A stretch of DNA of 46,979 bases from an uncultured Muribaculaceae bacterium (lineage in GTDB: Bacteria > Bacteroidota > Bacteroidia > Bacteroidales > Muribaculaceae). Every line of letters starts with the position of its first letter. Positions within the stretch are counted from its first letter, which is position 1. Under the pieces are notes generated by a model. That model ran no database searches and was not told where the DNA came from. It was given only the letters and a program-made list of their open reading frames with translations. Below, one piece after another: positions 26,008-34,067 of the stretch. The stretch covers positions 1-46,979 of the forward strand of contig CAMXAZ010000018.1 in the NCBI GenBank assembly GCA_947179295.1. Direction: 5' to 3'. A program made the translations under genes and the position numbers.

Positions 26008-26724
26008 ATGACAAATCTCAGTGTAAATATCAACAAGATCGCCACTTTGCGCAATGCGCGCGGAGAGAATGTGCCCGATCTGCTGAAAGTGGCCGCCGAC
26101 TGTGAAGCTTTCGGTGCCGACGGTATTACTGTGCACCCGCGCCCTGACGAGCGCCACATACGTCGTGACGATGTCTACCGTCTGCGCCCGCTGGTGAAGA
26201 CTGAGTTCAACATCGAGGGCTATCCTTCGCCGGAATTCATTGATCTGGTGCTGAAAGTGAAGCCGGAGCAGGTGACACTGGTGCCTGACGCTCCTGACGC
26301 TCTCACGTCAAGCGCCGGATGGAACGTAGGCGCCAATATGGACTTTCTGACATCGGTGGTCGACCGTCTGCGCGAGGCCGGAATCCGCTCGTCGATTTTC
26401 GTGGGTACCGAAACTGACAACATCCAGCTTGCAGCCCGCACAGGCGCTGACCGTGTGGAGCTCTACACCAAGCCTTATGCCGATCTCTATCCTAAAGATC
26501 CGGAGGCTGCGGTGGCTCCTTTTGTCGAGGCCGCCCAGGCGGCGTTTTCAGCCGGACTCGGTGTCAATGCCGGCCATGACCTGAGCCTTGTGAACCTTGA
26601 ATTTTTCCATCGCCACATCCCGCGGCTGAGCGAGGTCTCGATAGGCCATGCCCTGATCTGCGACGCTCTCTATCTTGGACTTGAAGAGACAATACGTCGC
26701 TACAAGGACTGCCTGAAAGGCTGA
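26008..26724 (+). CDS. pdxJ: Pyridoxine 5'-phosphate synthase
   Basis: A 238-residue PdxJ that condenses 1-deoxy-D-xylulose 5-phosphate with 3-amino-2-oxopropyl phosphate to give pyridoxine 5'-phosphate. The family N-terminus [16 protein letters not shown], the loop [12 protein letters not shown] (H active-site region), ELYTKPYAD and [11 protein letters not shown] are all visible. Length is normal. It starts the pdxJ-exbB-exbD-tonB gene run, an arrangement I associate with Bacteroidales. Confidence 0.96.
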   Translation: MTNLSVNINKIATLRNARGENVPDLLKVAADCEAFGADGITVHPRPDERHIRRDDVYRLRPLVKTEFNIEGYPSPEFIDLVLKVKPEQVTLVPDAPDALTSSAGWNVGANMDFLTSVVDRLREAGIRSSIFVGTETDNIQLAARTGADRVELYTKPYADLYPKDPEAAVAPFVEAAQAAFSAGLGVNAGHDLSLVNLEFFHRHIPRLSEVSIGHALICDALYLGLEETIRRYKDCLKG

Positions 26725-26796
26725 CGCGGATTGTCACAGTTCTGACCTGTCCCCACATTTTTAAAAGTTAAAATCCTCAAACAATCATCTCCCAAT

Positions 26797-27504
26797 ATGT
26801 TTCAACAAGAATTCGTAGATACGGTAGCCACTGCTGCCATGAGTTATAATGAAGCGGCTCAGGCCCAGGCTGCCGACATGGTGCAGGAACTCTCCGTGTG
26901 GGATCTGACCATGCGTGGCGGCTGGATCATGATTCCGCTTGCCGTGCTTTCGATAGTGTGTGTCTATATCTTCATCGAGCGTTGTCTCGTGATCAGACGC
27001 GCGCAGAAAGAAGACAGCTCATTCATGGAGCGCATCCGTGAATACATCCATGAGGGAGAGATTGAAAGCGCCCGCCGTCTCTGTCAGAAGACCGACACTC
27101 CCTACGCACGTCTGATCGGCAAAGGCATCAGCCGCATAGGCCGCCCGATGAACGATGTGCTCGTCACCATAGAGAACACCGGCAATATCGAGATCGCAAC
27201 CTTGGAAAAAGGTCTGGCCTGGCTTGCCACAACGGCTGCCGGAGGTCCGATGATCGGCTTCCTCGGCACTGTGATCGGTATGGTCAACGCATTCTATAAC
27301 CTTGCTTCGGCAGGAAGCAGCGCAAACATCGCTGTGCTCGCCGACGGGATCTACGCCGCGCTCGTGACCACGGTGGCCGGTCTGATAGTGGGTATTATCG
27401 CACTGTTTGCCTACAACTATCTGGTGGCGCGCATCAACAAGGTGATGAATGCCCTTGAGGCCCGCACTATGGAGTTCATGGACCTTCTCAACGAGCCCGC
27501 ATAA
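26797..27504 (+). CDS. exbB: MotA/TolQ/ExbB proton channel protein
   Basis: A 235-residue ExbB-type inner-membrane protein, the pentameric scaffold of the proton-driven motor that energises TonB. Three membrane segments are visible: about 44-66 (GGWIMIPLAVLSIVCVYIF), about 145-170 (LATTAAGGPMIGFLGTVIG) and about 187-212 (YAALVTTVAGLIVGIIAL). The conserved TolQ/ExbB segment with GFLGTVIGMV lies in the second. It is followed after 14 bases by exbD. With exbD and tonB it would drive SusC-type transporters such as that at 20.3-23.3 kb. Confidence 0.94.
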   Translation: MFQQEFVDTVATAAMSYNEAAQAQAADMVQELSVWDLTMRGGWIMIPLAVLSIVCVYIFIERCLVIRRAQKEDSSFMERIREYIHEGEIESARRLCQKTDTPYARLIGKGISRIGRPMNDVLVTIENTGNIEIATLEKGLAWLATTAAGGPMIGFLGTVIGMVNAFYNLASAGSSANIAVLADGIYAALVTTVAGLIVGIIALFAYNYLVARINKVMNALEARTMEFMDLLNEPA

Positions 27505-27518
27505 AAAACTTTCAGCTT

Positions 27519-27968
27519 ATGGCTCTTAAACGTCAAAACACCATGATGGCGGCTTTCTCGATGGCGTCGATGACCGATGTTATCTTCCTGCTGCTCATCT
27601 TCTTTATGGTGACTTCCACATTCGTGTTCCCGACCGCTCTTGAGGTCAATCTGCCTGAAAGTTCCAAGCAGACCGCACTGAAACCCTCCACTCGCGTCTA
27701 TATAGACAAGGAGGGAGTCATCTATGCTACTGCCGACCAGTCTGAGCCGGTGGCGATGGATGAGAACGCGCTTCTCGACTTTCTCCGGACCATGTCGGCC
27801 AATGCCGCTGACGGTGACAATTACATCGCTGTCTATGCCGACGAGGAGGTCACTTACGGCGCGCTTGTCAGAGTGCTGGACCTCGGCGCGCAGAACAATC
27901 TGAAAATGGTGCTTGCCACCAAGCCTGCGCCGGTATCGGCCCGCCCGTCGGCGCGACAGGCCCAGTGA
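27519..27968 (+). CDS. exbD: ExbD/TolR biopolymer transport protein
   Basis: A 149-residue ExbD. One N-terminal transmembrane helix (about 21-39, MTDVIFLLLIFFMVTS) includes the conserved membrane aspartate (D in MTDVIF) that carries protons. The periplasmic domain shows the ExbD pattern (LEVNLPESS...VYIDKEGVIY). The C-terminus is a short, basic tail (ARPSARQAQ). It is co-transcribed with exbB and tonB. Confidence 0.94.
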   Translation: MALKRQNTMMAAFSMASMTDVIFLLLIFFMVTSTFVFPTALEVNLPESSKQTALKPSTRVYIDKEGVIYATADQSEPVAMDENALLDFLRTMSANAADGDNYIAVYADEEVTYGALVRVLDLGAQNNLKMVLATKPAPVSARPSARQAQ

Positions 27969-28020
27969 TCAATAATCCAGACAGTCTCCACTCTCAATCC
28001 CCCACAATCAATAAACACAG

Positions 28021-28836
28021 ATGTCCACTGACGATTCAGGGCGTTCACGCCGAAATCAGCTGATAGCTCTACTTGCCACGGTACTGTTTCATGCCGCGGT
28101 GGTGGTTGTGCTGCTCACACTCTGTCTCCGCTATTCCGGGTCCGAGTCAAACGAGCGCGTGTGGCCTCCGGTTGATTCTTCCGAGGTGCTGTTTGGCGGA
28201 GAGTATGTGATGGTAGGCGACCGTCAGGAGATAGCTGCCAACACAAATGAACCCGCTCCGGCTGAGGCCGAGGCGCAGGAAGCTCCAGCCCCGGAGGCAG
28301 AGGCGCTTGTCAATTCAGGCGAACCGGCCCAGCCGGCCCCGGTGGTGAGCAGCGAGCGTCCGTCGCCGGCCAAGGTCGAGAAGAAGCCGGCTCCGGAGAA
28401 GACCGGTCCGACAAAGGCCGAGATAGAAGCGGCCGAACGGGCCAAGCGTGAGCAGGAAGCCCGTCAGGCCATAGCCAGCAAGGTGCAGTTCGGACAGAAG
28501 AGCACCGGCGGAAATGGATCAGGAAAGGCCGGAAGCACCGACGGCAATGCAACGGTGGGTGCCGTGAGCGGAAGCCCCGGTTTCAATCTTAAAGGCCGTT
28601 CGCTGGCCGACTGGCGCACGCCCCCGGCCGGACCGCTCGGAACTATAACTATCCGCGTGACCGTCAACCGTCAGGGCAAGGTGACCTCAGCGTCATATTC
28701 TTCTGGAACCGGAGCTGCGGCAGCAAGCCAGTCGACCCGTCAGAGCTGCATAAATGCTGCGAAGATGTCGCAGTTCTCGGTCGACAATGATGCTCCTGCA
28801 TCACAGACAGGCACTATCACCTATAATTTCAAGTGA
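28021..28836 (+). CDS. tonB: TonB-like energy transducer
   Basis: A 271-residue TonB-family protein: cytoplasmic N-terminus (RSRRNQ), a membrane anchor at about 14-36, a long Pro/Ala/Glu-rich periplasmic linker (about 80-150) with a charged helix (AEIEAAERAKREQEAR), a Gly-rich hinge, and a C-terminal TonB-like domain (GTITIRVTVNRQGKVTSA). The C-terminal domain is compact and lacks the classical YP motif, as in many Bacteroidetes TonB paralogues. It is the last gene of the pdxJ-exbB-exbD-tonB run and is followed by a strong terminator. Confidence 0.9.
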   Translation: MSTDDSGRSRRNQLIALLATVLFHAAVVVVLLTLCLRYSGSESNERVWPPVDSSEVLFGGEYVMVGDRQEIAANTNEPAPAEAEAQEAPAPEAEALVNSGEPAQPAPVVSSERPSPAKVEKKPAPEKTGPTKAEIEAAERAKREQEARQAIASKVQFGQKSTGGNGSGKAGSTDGNATVGAVSGSPGFNLKGRSLADWRTPPAGPLGTITIRVTVNRQGKVTSASYSSGTGAAAASQSTRQSCINAAKMSQFSVDNDAPASQTGTITYNFK

Positions 28837-28885
28837 CGATATTTGCCAATGTGCTGTAAAAGCGGCACACAGGTAGTAAAAATAG

Positions 28886-28940
28886 AAGCGACACAGTTTT
28901 CATTTGCCGGATCGAGGCTGAAAACTGTGTCGCTTTTTTT
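28886..28940. terminator. Strong bidirectional terminator
   Basis: A 17-bp stem (28886-28902 with 28919-28935) around a 16-base loop is followed by a run of T's to 28940, with AATAGAA on the other side. It separates the convergent tonB and rsmD genes. Confidence 0.9.
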
Positions 28941-28991
28941 ACGTTTTAGATGTCGCTTTGGATAGTTGCTCCTGATTGTGATGTCGAAGGG

Positions 28992-29570
28992 TTATTCGGC
29001 AGGAGTGTCATCGGAGGTTGCGGCCTCGGACTCTTCAGGAATTTCGAAAATAGAGAAGTTGACCGATCCGTAGGCGCGGTGTTCGCTGAAATGTGGCAGA
29101 TCCGAGAAATCATACTTTTTGGAGTGCTCTATGATGAAGATACTGCCTGGATGGAGCAGGCGTGAGCCAAGCACCATTGAGGGAATGTCGCCGAAGCCGT
29201 CAAGATCGTAGGGCGGATCGGCGAACACGAAGTCAAATGCCGTCGAGGAGTCGCGGATGAAGCGCAGGGCATCGGTGCGCAGAAGATGCAGATTGCGGTC
29301 GCCAAGTTCCTGCTTGACCTTTTCGATGAAGCGGGCCTGTGTGGCCGACTTTTCGACTGATGTGACAGAGGCAGCCCCGCGTGAAAGCAGTTCGAAGCTG
29401 ACGGCGCCGGTTCCGGCAAAAAGGTCGAGGCAGCGCAGGCCTTCGATGTCGACCATGTTTTCGATCACGTTGAAAATGTTCTCGCGGGCAAAGTCGGTGG
29501 TAGGCCGCGCGGTGATGTTGGTCGGGACGTTGAAACGGCGACGTCCGTATTTTCCTCGGATTATTCGCAT
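28992..29570 (-). CDS. rsmD: 16S rRNA (guanine(966)-N2)-methyltransferase
   Basis: A 192-residue RsmD that methylates G966 of 16S rRNA. It has the family N-terminus MRIIRGKYGRRRFNVP, the SAM-binding motif DLFAGTGAVSFELLSRGA (about 49-66) and the catalytic DPPYDL (the (N/D)PPY motif). The C-terminal tail is acidic. Its start overlaps the end of the DUF3822 gene by 10 bases, indicating co-transcription. Confidence 0.94.
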   Translation of the reverse strand: MRIIRGKYGRRRFNVPTNITARPTTDFARENIFNVIENMVDIEGLRCLDLFAGTGAVSFELLSRGAASVTSVEKSATQARFIEKVKQELGDRNLHLLRTDALRFIRDSSTAFDFVFADPPYDLDGFGDIPSMVLGSRLLHPGSIFIIEHSKKYDFSDLPHFSEHRAYGSVNFSIFEIPEESEAATSDDTPAE

Positions 29571-30388
29571 ATGGGAGTTACAATAAGATCAAAAGGTGCA
29601 ATCATTGCGTCACGGCCCGCCTTGAACATCTGAGGAGGGAATATCACGGGCATGACGCGGGAAATGTAGGTGCGCAGTATCGGGGTGATTGCTTCGCGTA
29701 TGGCCTGGTCACCGGCAAGCAGCAGCTCGTCGGAGTGTGGGTCGAGGCCGAGCCTCTGGCGGCAGGCAAGAATATAATAGGCTGCGTTGTCGGGCGTATC
29801 GGTCCGGAAAGTGTTGGCCATCAGTAGCCGGTGGCCGTCGAGCACAATGACATCGAGAGACTTCTGACGGGCATTCACCACCATCTTCAGGTTGTTGCCC
29901 TGCGCCCCCTTCGAGGCGAAATAGCGGCTGAGGGCTCCGAGGTGGCTCATGATTTTGATGCGGTGGAATGTGCGGTTGAGAAATCCGCGCAGGTCAGGCT
30001 CCAGGCCCATGAGTATGGTAGCGTTTCGGGTTCCGGTGTCATCGGCCTCCATAACGAGAGCTGAGTTCGGAAATGCGGCGTTGAAAAGCAGCTGCCGGTC
30101 TGATTCGGAACTGCATTCCGCCGGAACCACGGTCAGCTCTTCGGTTTCTATGACGCATATCACCTGCCGGAAGTCGCTCAGAAGTATAGGGTTGTCATAG
30201 ATGACGCTTTCTATTGCCTGAAGCCTTGAAGACGCATTAGGATCGAGGACAATCCGCCGGTAGATCAGCGAATTGTCCTCGACTATAGAGTAGATTGCCA
30301 CATGGATTTCATCCCTGCTTATGCGGAGCAGGAGGTTGCATATTTCAGGCTTGTCAATCCGTTGGCTGTCAAAAGATCCGTTTGTCAT
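29561..30388 (-). CDS. DUF3822 family protein
   Basis: A protein of about 275 residues from ATG 30388 (MTNGSFD). The frame is open to 30433, but the earlier start would overlap the DUF805 gene. It matches my memory of the Bacteroidetes DUF3822 family, found beside rsmD; these have an actin/hexokinase-like ATPase look, with a duplicated domain. Visible segments are ICNLLLRISRDEIHVAIYS at the N-terminus and VVNARQKSLDVIVLDGHRLL in the second half. There is no signal peptide or membrane helix. Function is unknown. Confidence 0.78.
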   Translation of the reverse strand: MTNGSFDSQRIDKPEICNLLLRISRDEIHVAIYSIVEDNSLIYRRIVLDPNASSRLQAIESVIYDNPILLSDFRQVICVIETEELTVVPAECSSESDRQLLFNAAFPNSALVMEADDTGTRNATILMGLEPDLRGFLNRTFHRIKIMSHLGALSRYFASKGAQGNNLKMVVNARQKSLDVIVLDGHRLLMANTFRTDTPDNAAYYILACRQRLGLDPHSDELLLAGDQAIREAITPILRTYISRVMPVIFPPQMFKAGRDAMIAPFDLIVTPICE

Positions 30389-30407
30389 TAGTGGGAAGGG
30401 GAGTGTA

Positions 30408-30791
30408 TTACTGCTGGATGACGTTGGGAACATCGCCCCACTTGTTGGGCATGGGTTCGCTTTCCTTGACGGTGAACACGAGGTAGATGATACCGCCCAC
30501 CAGAGGAATGAAGTTGATGAGGAGCCACCAGCCCGAACGGCCGATGTCGTGCATGCGTCTTACCGACAGGCCGAGTGCGGGAAGCAGTATGCCGAGATAA
30601 ACTAATCCGAGAGCGATGGAAGAGAGTGTTTCGCTCCAGCAGAAAATGATGGAGACTGCAATCATTGCGATGAAAATGAAAAGCATGAACCACCAGTATT
30701 CTGAACGTGACGCACGTCCTTTGAAATTGCAGTAGTTCACAGTGAGTGCGCGCTTTACGGCCTCACCGAAAGGAAGTTGAAGCTGATACAT
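30408..30791 (-). CDS. DUF805 family inner-membrane protein
   Basis: A 127-residue DUF805 (YhaH-like) membrane protein. The family opening NYCNFKGRASRSEYWWF is at about 19-35. Helices follow at about 36-55 and 62-83. The conserved VRRMHDIGRSGWW motif is at about 86-98, with a further helix at 99-117. Function is unknown. It has its own strong promoter and lies before the DUF3822-rsmD pair on the same strand, so the three may form a unit. Confidence 0.9.
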   Translation of the reverse strand: MYQLQLPFGEAVKRALTVNYCNFKGRASRSEYWWFMLFIFIAMIAVSIIFCWSETLSSIALGLVYLGILLPALGLSVRRMHDIGRSGWWLLINFIPLVGGIIYLVFTVKESEPMPNKWGDVPNVIQQ

Positions 30792-30848
30792 TGTAAGAAG
30801 GTATTAATGTTAAGTTTATGTAAATGATATAACCTTGACGGTATAATG

Positions 30849-30880
30849 CAAAGGTAACAAAAATTCACAAATGAGTCAAA
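30849..30880 (-). promoter_or_regulatory. Promoter of the DUF805 gene
   Basis: On the minus strand: TTTG (complement of 30877-30880), 20 bases, TACCTTTG (complement of 30849-30856). Full consensus. Confidence 0.75.
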
Positions 30881-30950
30881 TATGGTGAATAAAAATATTT
30901 GTGGCGTGAATTCTTTTGAGACCGGAGTGGGAAAGCTCACGGATTTTGAC

Positions 30951-30958
30951 TAATTTTG
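30951..30958 (+). promoter_or_regulatory. -7 box of the DUF4494 gene
   Basis: TAATTTTG is a perfect -7 box 43 bases before the DUF4494 start. No TTTG is seen at 19-21 bases upstream, so the -33 is unassigned. Confidence 0.5.
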
Positions 30959-31001
30959 CATGAATAATGTATAAAGAACAAAATAAAAATATCTGACAAA
31001 A

Positions 31002-31454
31002 ATGGCAAACTGGTTTGAGACGAAAGTCCGCTACGATAAGACAATGGAAAATGGCTCGATCAAGAAAGTGACTGAAGCCTATATGGTTGATGCTCTCTCG
31101 TTCACAGAGGCAGAGGCCCGTATCTCCGAAGAGATCGCTCACTTCACTTCTGATTTTTCGGTGTCGGCTGTAAAGCGCACCAAGATCGCCGAGATTTTCC
31201 GTGAAAGAACCGGTGACAAGTGGTATCTTGTCAAAGTGGCGTTCATCACGCTTGACGAAAAGACCGCTGTTGAGAAGAAATCAATCTCTCAGATTCTCGT
31301 CGCTGCCGACAGCTTCAAGGAGGCCTATGACAACTTCATGGAGGGCATGAAAGGCACAATGGCCGATTTCGAGATCAATACCATCCAGGAGACTCTGATC
31401 ATGGATGTATATGACGCTGATCTGTCAGGCGACAGCAAGCCGGCCGACGCATAA
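31002..31454 (+). CDS. DUF4494 domain-containing protein
   Basis: A 150-residue soluble protein of the DUF4494 family, which is restricted to Bacteroidetes as far as I know. Its N-terminus NWFETKVRYDKTMENGSIKK and the segment YMVDALSFTEAEARI are typical. There are no membrane segments and no recognised catalytic motif. It lies 44 bases upstream of the YggS-type gene on the same strand, so they are probably co-transcribed. Function is unknown. Confidence 0.85.
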   Translation: MANWFETKVRYDKTMENGSIKKVTEAYMVDALSFTEAEARISEEIAHFTSDFSVSAVKRTKIAEIFRERTGDKWYLVKVAFITLDEKTAVEKKSISQILVAADSFKEAYDNFMEGMKGTMADFEINTIQETLIMDVYDADLSGDSKPADA

Positions 31455-31498
31455 TCCAAACACAATCATCTCTGAATTCAACCTTTGAAACTTCGCTT

Positions 31499-32173
31499 AT
31501 GGCAGGACACGTCACAGAAAATCTTCAAAGACTGCATGCCACTCTTCCCGCCGGAGTGGTCCTTGTGGCCGTCTCCAAATTTCATCCGGTTGAGGCTTTG
31601 GCCGAGGCTTATGAGGCCGGCCAGCGGGTGTTTGGCGAGAGCCGTGCGCTTGAGCTGGAAGCAAAGGCGGCCGAATTGCCTGAGGATATAGAGTGGCATT
31701 TCATAGGCCATCTTCAGACCAACAAGGTGAAGAAGGTAGTGGCCGCGGCCTCGATGATCCACAGTGTGGACTCTGACCGTCTGCTCCGGGCCATCGACGC
31801 TGAAGCGCGTAAAGCCGGGCGCTGTCCCGGAGTCCTGCTGCAGCTCCATGTGGCCCGTGAGGAAACAAAGTTCGGTTTTACCCCCTCCGAACTCCTTGAA
31901 TTCGTCACTCCTCAGCTTGTGGCTTCGCTTGAAGGCGTTGAATTCAGGGGGGTGATGGGCATGGCCTCCAATGTGGATGACGAAGAGCGCATCCGCGCCG
32001 ACTTCCGTGAGATCCGCCGGGTTTTTGACCTGCTGAAAGAAACAGTGTTTGCATCTTCTCCGCGATTTGACACCGTAAGCATGGGCATGAGCCATGACTG
32101 GCCGGTGGCAGTGCAGGAGGGGAGCACGATGGTGCGCGTCGGGACTTCGATTTTCGGCGAAAGAGAATATTGA
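31499..32173 (+). CDS. YggS-family PLP-binding protein
   Basis: A 224-residue member of the YggS/PROSC family, a fold-III PLP protein that buffers free pyridoxal 5'-phosphate rather than catalysing a known reaction. The PLP lysine is in VAVSKFHPVE (about residue 25). FGESRALELEAKAAEL and the EWHFIGHLQTNKVKKVV segment are typical. SMGMSHDWPVAVQEGSTMVRVGTSIFGER (seen in parts: SMGMSHDWPVAV, VRVGTSIFGER) forms the phosphate-binding end. The upstream neighbour is DUF4494. Confidence 0.93.
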   Translation: MAGHVTENLQRLHATLPAGVVLVAVSKFHPVEALAEAYEAGQRVFGESRALELEAKAAELPEDIEWHFIGHLQTNKVKKVVAAASMIHSVDSDRLLRAIDAEARKAGRCPGVLLQLHVAREETKFGFTPSELLEFVTPQLVASLEGVEFRGVMGMASNVDDEERIRADFREIRRVFDLLKETVFASSPRFDTVSMGMSHDWPVAVQEGSTMVRVGTSIFGEREY

Positions 32174-32213
32174 ATTCAATAGAGTGAGGGATACAGGCAT
32201 AACAGTCAAACCT

Positions 32214-33377
32214 ATGGCAGAGATAAGAAAAATAGCTGTTGCGACAGGCACACGCGCCGACTGGGGGCTTCTCAGCGGGATTGCGCGCGCGCTGGCCGCA
32301 CGTGCCGACTGTGAGGTCACAATCCTTGCCACCAACATGCACCTTTCTCCTCGTTACGGCAATACGATTTCCGAGATCGTGGCCGACGGCTTTGCCGATC
32401 CGGTCAGAGTCGAGATGCCGGTGTCAGCCGATACAGACAGCTCGACAGTCGAGGCTATGGCCGTGTGCATGTCAGGCATGGCCCGTGAACTCACGCGTCT
32501 GCGCCCCGACCTCATAGTCATTCTCGGCGACCGTTTCGAAATGCTTGCCACTGCCACTGCTGCTCTGATGCTGAGAGTACCTATAGTGCATATTGCCGGC
32601 GGCGAGATTTCAGAAGGCGCCATTGATGACAGCATCCGCCATTCGATCACCAAAATGGCCTCTCTCCACCTGACGGCGACAGAGCCTTACCGCCGGCGCG
32701 TAATAGCGATGGGCGAGGCTCCTGACCGGGTGATCAACACCGGGGCCATCGGTGTCTACAACATACTTCATGAGCCGCTGATGACACGCCGGGAACTTGA
32801 AGAGTCGATAGACTTCAATCTGACCGACAAGTCGATTCTGGTAACATATCATCCGGCCACTCTTGACGATGAGGAGCCGGCAGTGCGCTGCAAGGCTCTG
32901 CTTGACGCTCTTGACCGTTTTGAAGACCACAAGGTGCTGATCACCTATCCTAACAACGATCCGAGAGGCCGCATAATCATAGATCTCATTGAAGCCTATG
33001 CCGCCGCGAGGCCCGGCAGGGTCAGGGTAGTGCCCTCGCTCGGCAAGCTGCGCTATCTTTCCGCATTGCGCTGCGTAAGCGCTGTTGCCGGCAACTCGTC
33101 GAGCGGAATAGTTGAAGTTCCGTCGATGCATATTCCGACTGTGGACATAGGTATGCGCCAGCGCGGCCGCTTGTGCGGCAAGAGCGTGATCCATTGCGGC
33201 GACAGTATGCAGGAGATCGCCGACGCCCTTGCATATGCTCTCAGCGACGAAGGCCGTCGCCTTGCGCGTGAGGCTGAAAATCCGTATTACCGTCCCGACA
33301 CTCTTGATGTCATTGTAAAGGCAATAGCCGAAACACCACTGCAAACCCTTCAGACAAAGAAATTCTATGACCGATAA
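32214..33377 (+). CDS. Hydrolysing (UDP/GDP)-N-acetylglucosamine-type 2-epimerase (NeuC/LegG-like)
   Basis: A 387-residue hydrolysing 2-epimerase of the NeuC/LegG group. Such enzymes release ManNAc, or a diacetamido analogue, from the nucleotide sugar on the way to sialic or legionaminic acids. Visible motifs are VATGTRADWGLL (N-terminal nucleotide-binding loop, about 8-19), GDRFEM, HIAGGEISEGAIDDSIRHS and GNSSSGIVEVPS near the donor site. The open frame runs upstream to 32094 but overlaps the YggS-type gene; ATG 32214 fits the family N-terminus. It overlaps the next gene by 11 bases. Which nucleotide sugar it uses cannot be told from sequence. Confidence 0.88.
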   Translation: MAEIRKIAVATGTRADWGLLSGIARALAARADCEVTILATNMHLSPRYGNTISEIVADGFADPVRVEMPVSADTDSSTVEAMAVCMSGMARELTRLRPDLIVILGDRFEMLATATAALMLRVPIVHIAGGEISEGAIDDSIRHSITKMASLHLTATEPYRRRVIAMGEAPDRVINTGAIGVYNILHEPLMTRRELEESIDFNLTDKSILVTYHPATLDDEEPAVRCKALLDALDRFEDHKVLITYPNNDPRGRIIIDLIEAYAAARPGRVRVVPSLGKLRYLSALRCVSAVAGNSSSGIVEVPSMHIPTVDIGMRQRGRLCGKSVIHCGDSMQEIADALAYALSDEGRRLAREAENPYYRPDTLDVIVKAIAETPLQTLQTKKFYDR

Positions 33378-34062
33378 CCAAGCGCTCGTCATCATCCCGG
33401 CCCGTGGCGGCAGCAAGGGAATTCCGCGCAAGAACATAAAGGAATTCTGCGGACGCCCTTTGATCCACTATTCCATAGAGGTGGCCAAAGCTGTCGCGCC
33501 TGATTCACATATCATACTTTCGACTGACGATGACGAGATCCGTCACTGCGCCACTCTCGCCGGCCTGTCGGTCAGCTACCGCCGCCCTGCGGAGCTTGGC
33601 GGTGACAGAGTGGGATCGCGTGAGGTGATACTCGATGCGATGGACTGGGCCGACAGGGAGGGTCTTATATATAATAAGGTGGTGCTGCTTCAGCCCACCT
33701 CTCCGCTGCGGACTGTCGGTGACGTGGAAGAGTGTCTGAAACTCTATACTCCTGACTGTGATATGGTGGTCAGTGTGGCCGAAGCAGCCTGCAATCCGTA
33801 TTATGACTGTTTTGAGACACAGCCTGACGGCACACTCCGGGTCTCGAAGGGTGACGGACGGATCACCCGGCGCCAGGATGCCCCGAAAGCATGGCAGTTC
33901 AACGGTGCGGTCTATGTGATCAACCCTGAGTCTGTCAGGCGGATGGCTCTCGGAGAATTCCCGCGACGCATTCCATATGAGATGCCCCGTTCGAGATCAG
34001 TGGACCTTGACACGCCTCTTGACTGGGAAATAGCAGAAACAATAATCCGAAACACCAATTGA
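33367..34062 (+). CDS. CMP-nonulosonate cytidylyltransferase (NeuA/LegF/PseF-like)
   Basis: A 231-residue cytidylyltransferase that activates a nonulosonic acid with CTP. The signature IIPARGGSKGIPRKNIK is at about 9-25, followed by LIHYSIEVAKA. LQPTSPLR is the conserved substrate loop (about 116-123). It lacks the C-terminal phosphatase domain seen in some NeuA proteins. The start overlaps the 2-epimerase gene and the stop is adjacent to the next start, so the three genes are tightly coupled. Confidence 0.9.
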   Translation: MTDNQALVIIPARGGSKGIPRKNIKEFCGRPLIHYSIEVAKAVAPDSHIILSTDDDEIRHCATLAGLSVSYRRPAELGGDRVGSREVILDAMDWADREGLIYNKVVLLQPTSPLRTVGDVEECLKLYTPDCDMVVSVAEAACNPYYDCFETQPDGTLRVSKGDGRITRRQDAPKAWQFNGAVYVINPESVRRMALGEFPRRIPYEMPRSRSVDLDTPLDWEIAETIIRNTN

Positions 34063-34067
34063 GAGCC

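Noticed and set aside
32610-33437. A 275-codon minus-strand frame over the NeuC-like gene
   Set aside because: It is antisense to a gene with clear motifs and spans the junction of two real genes.
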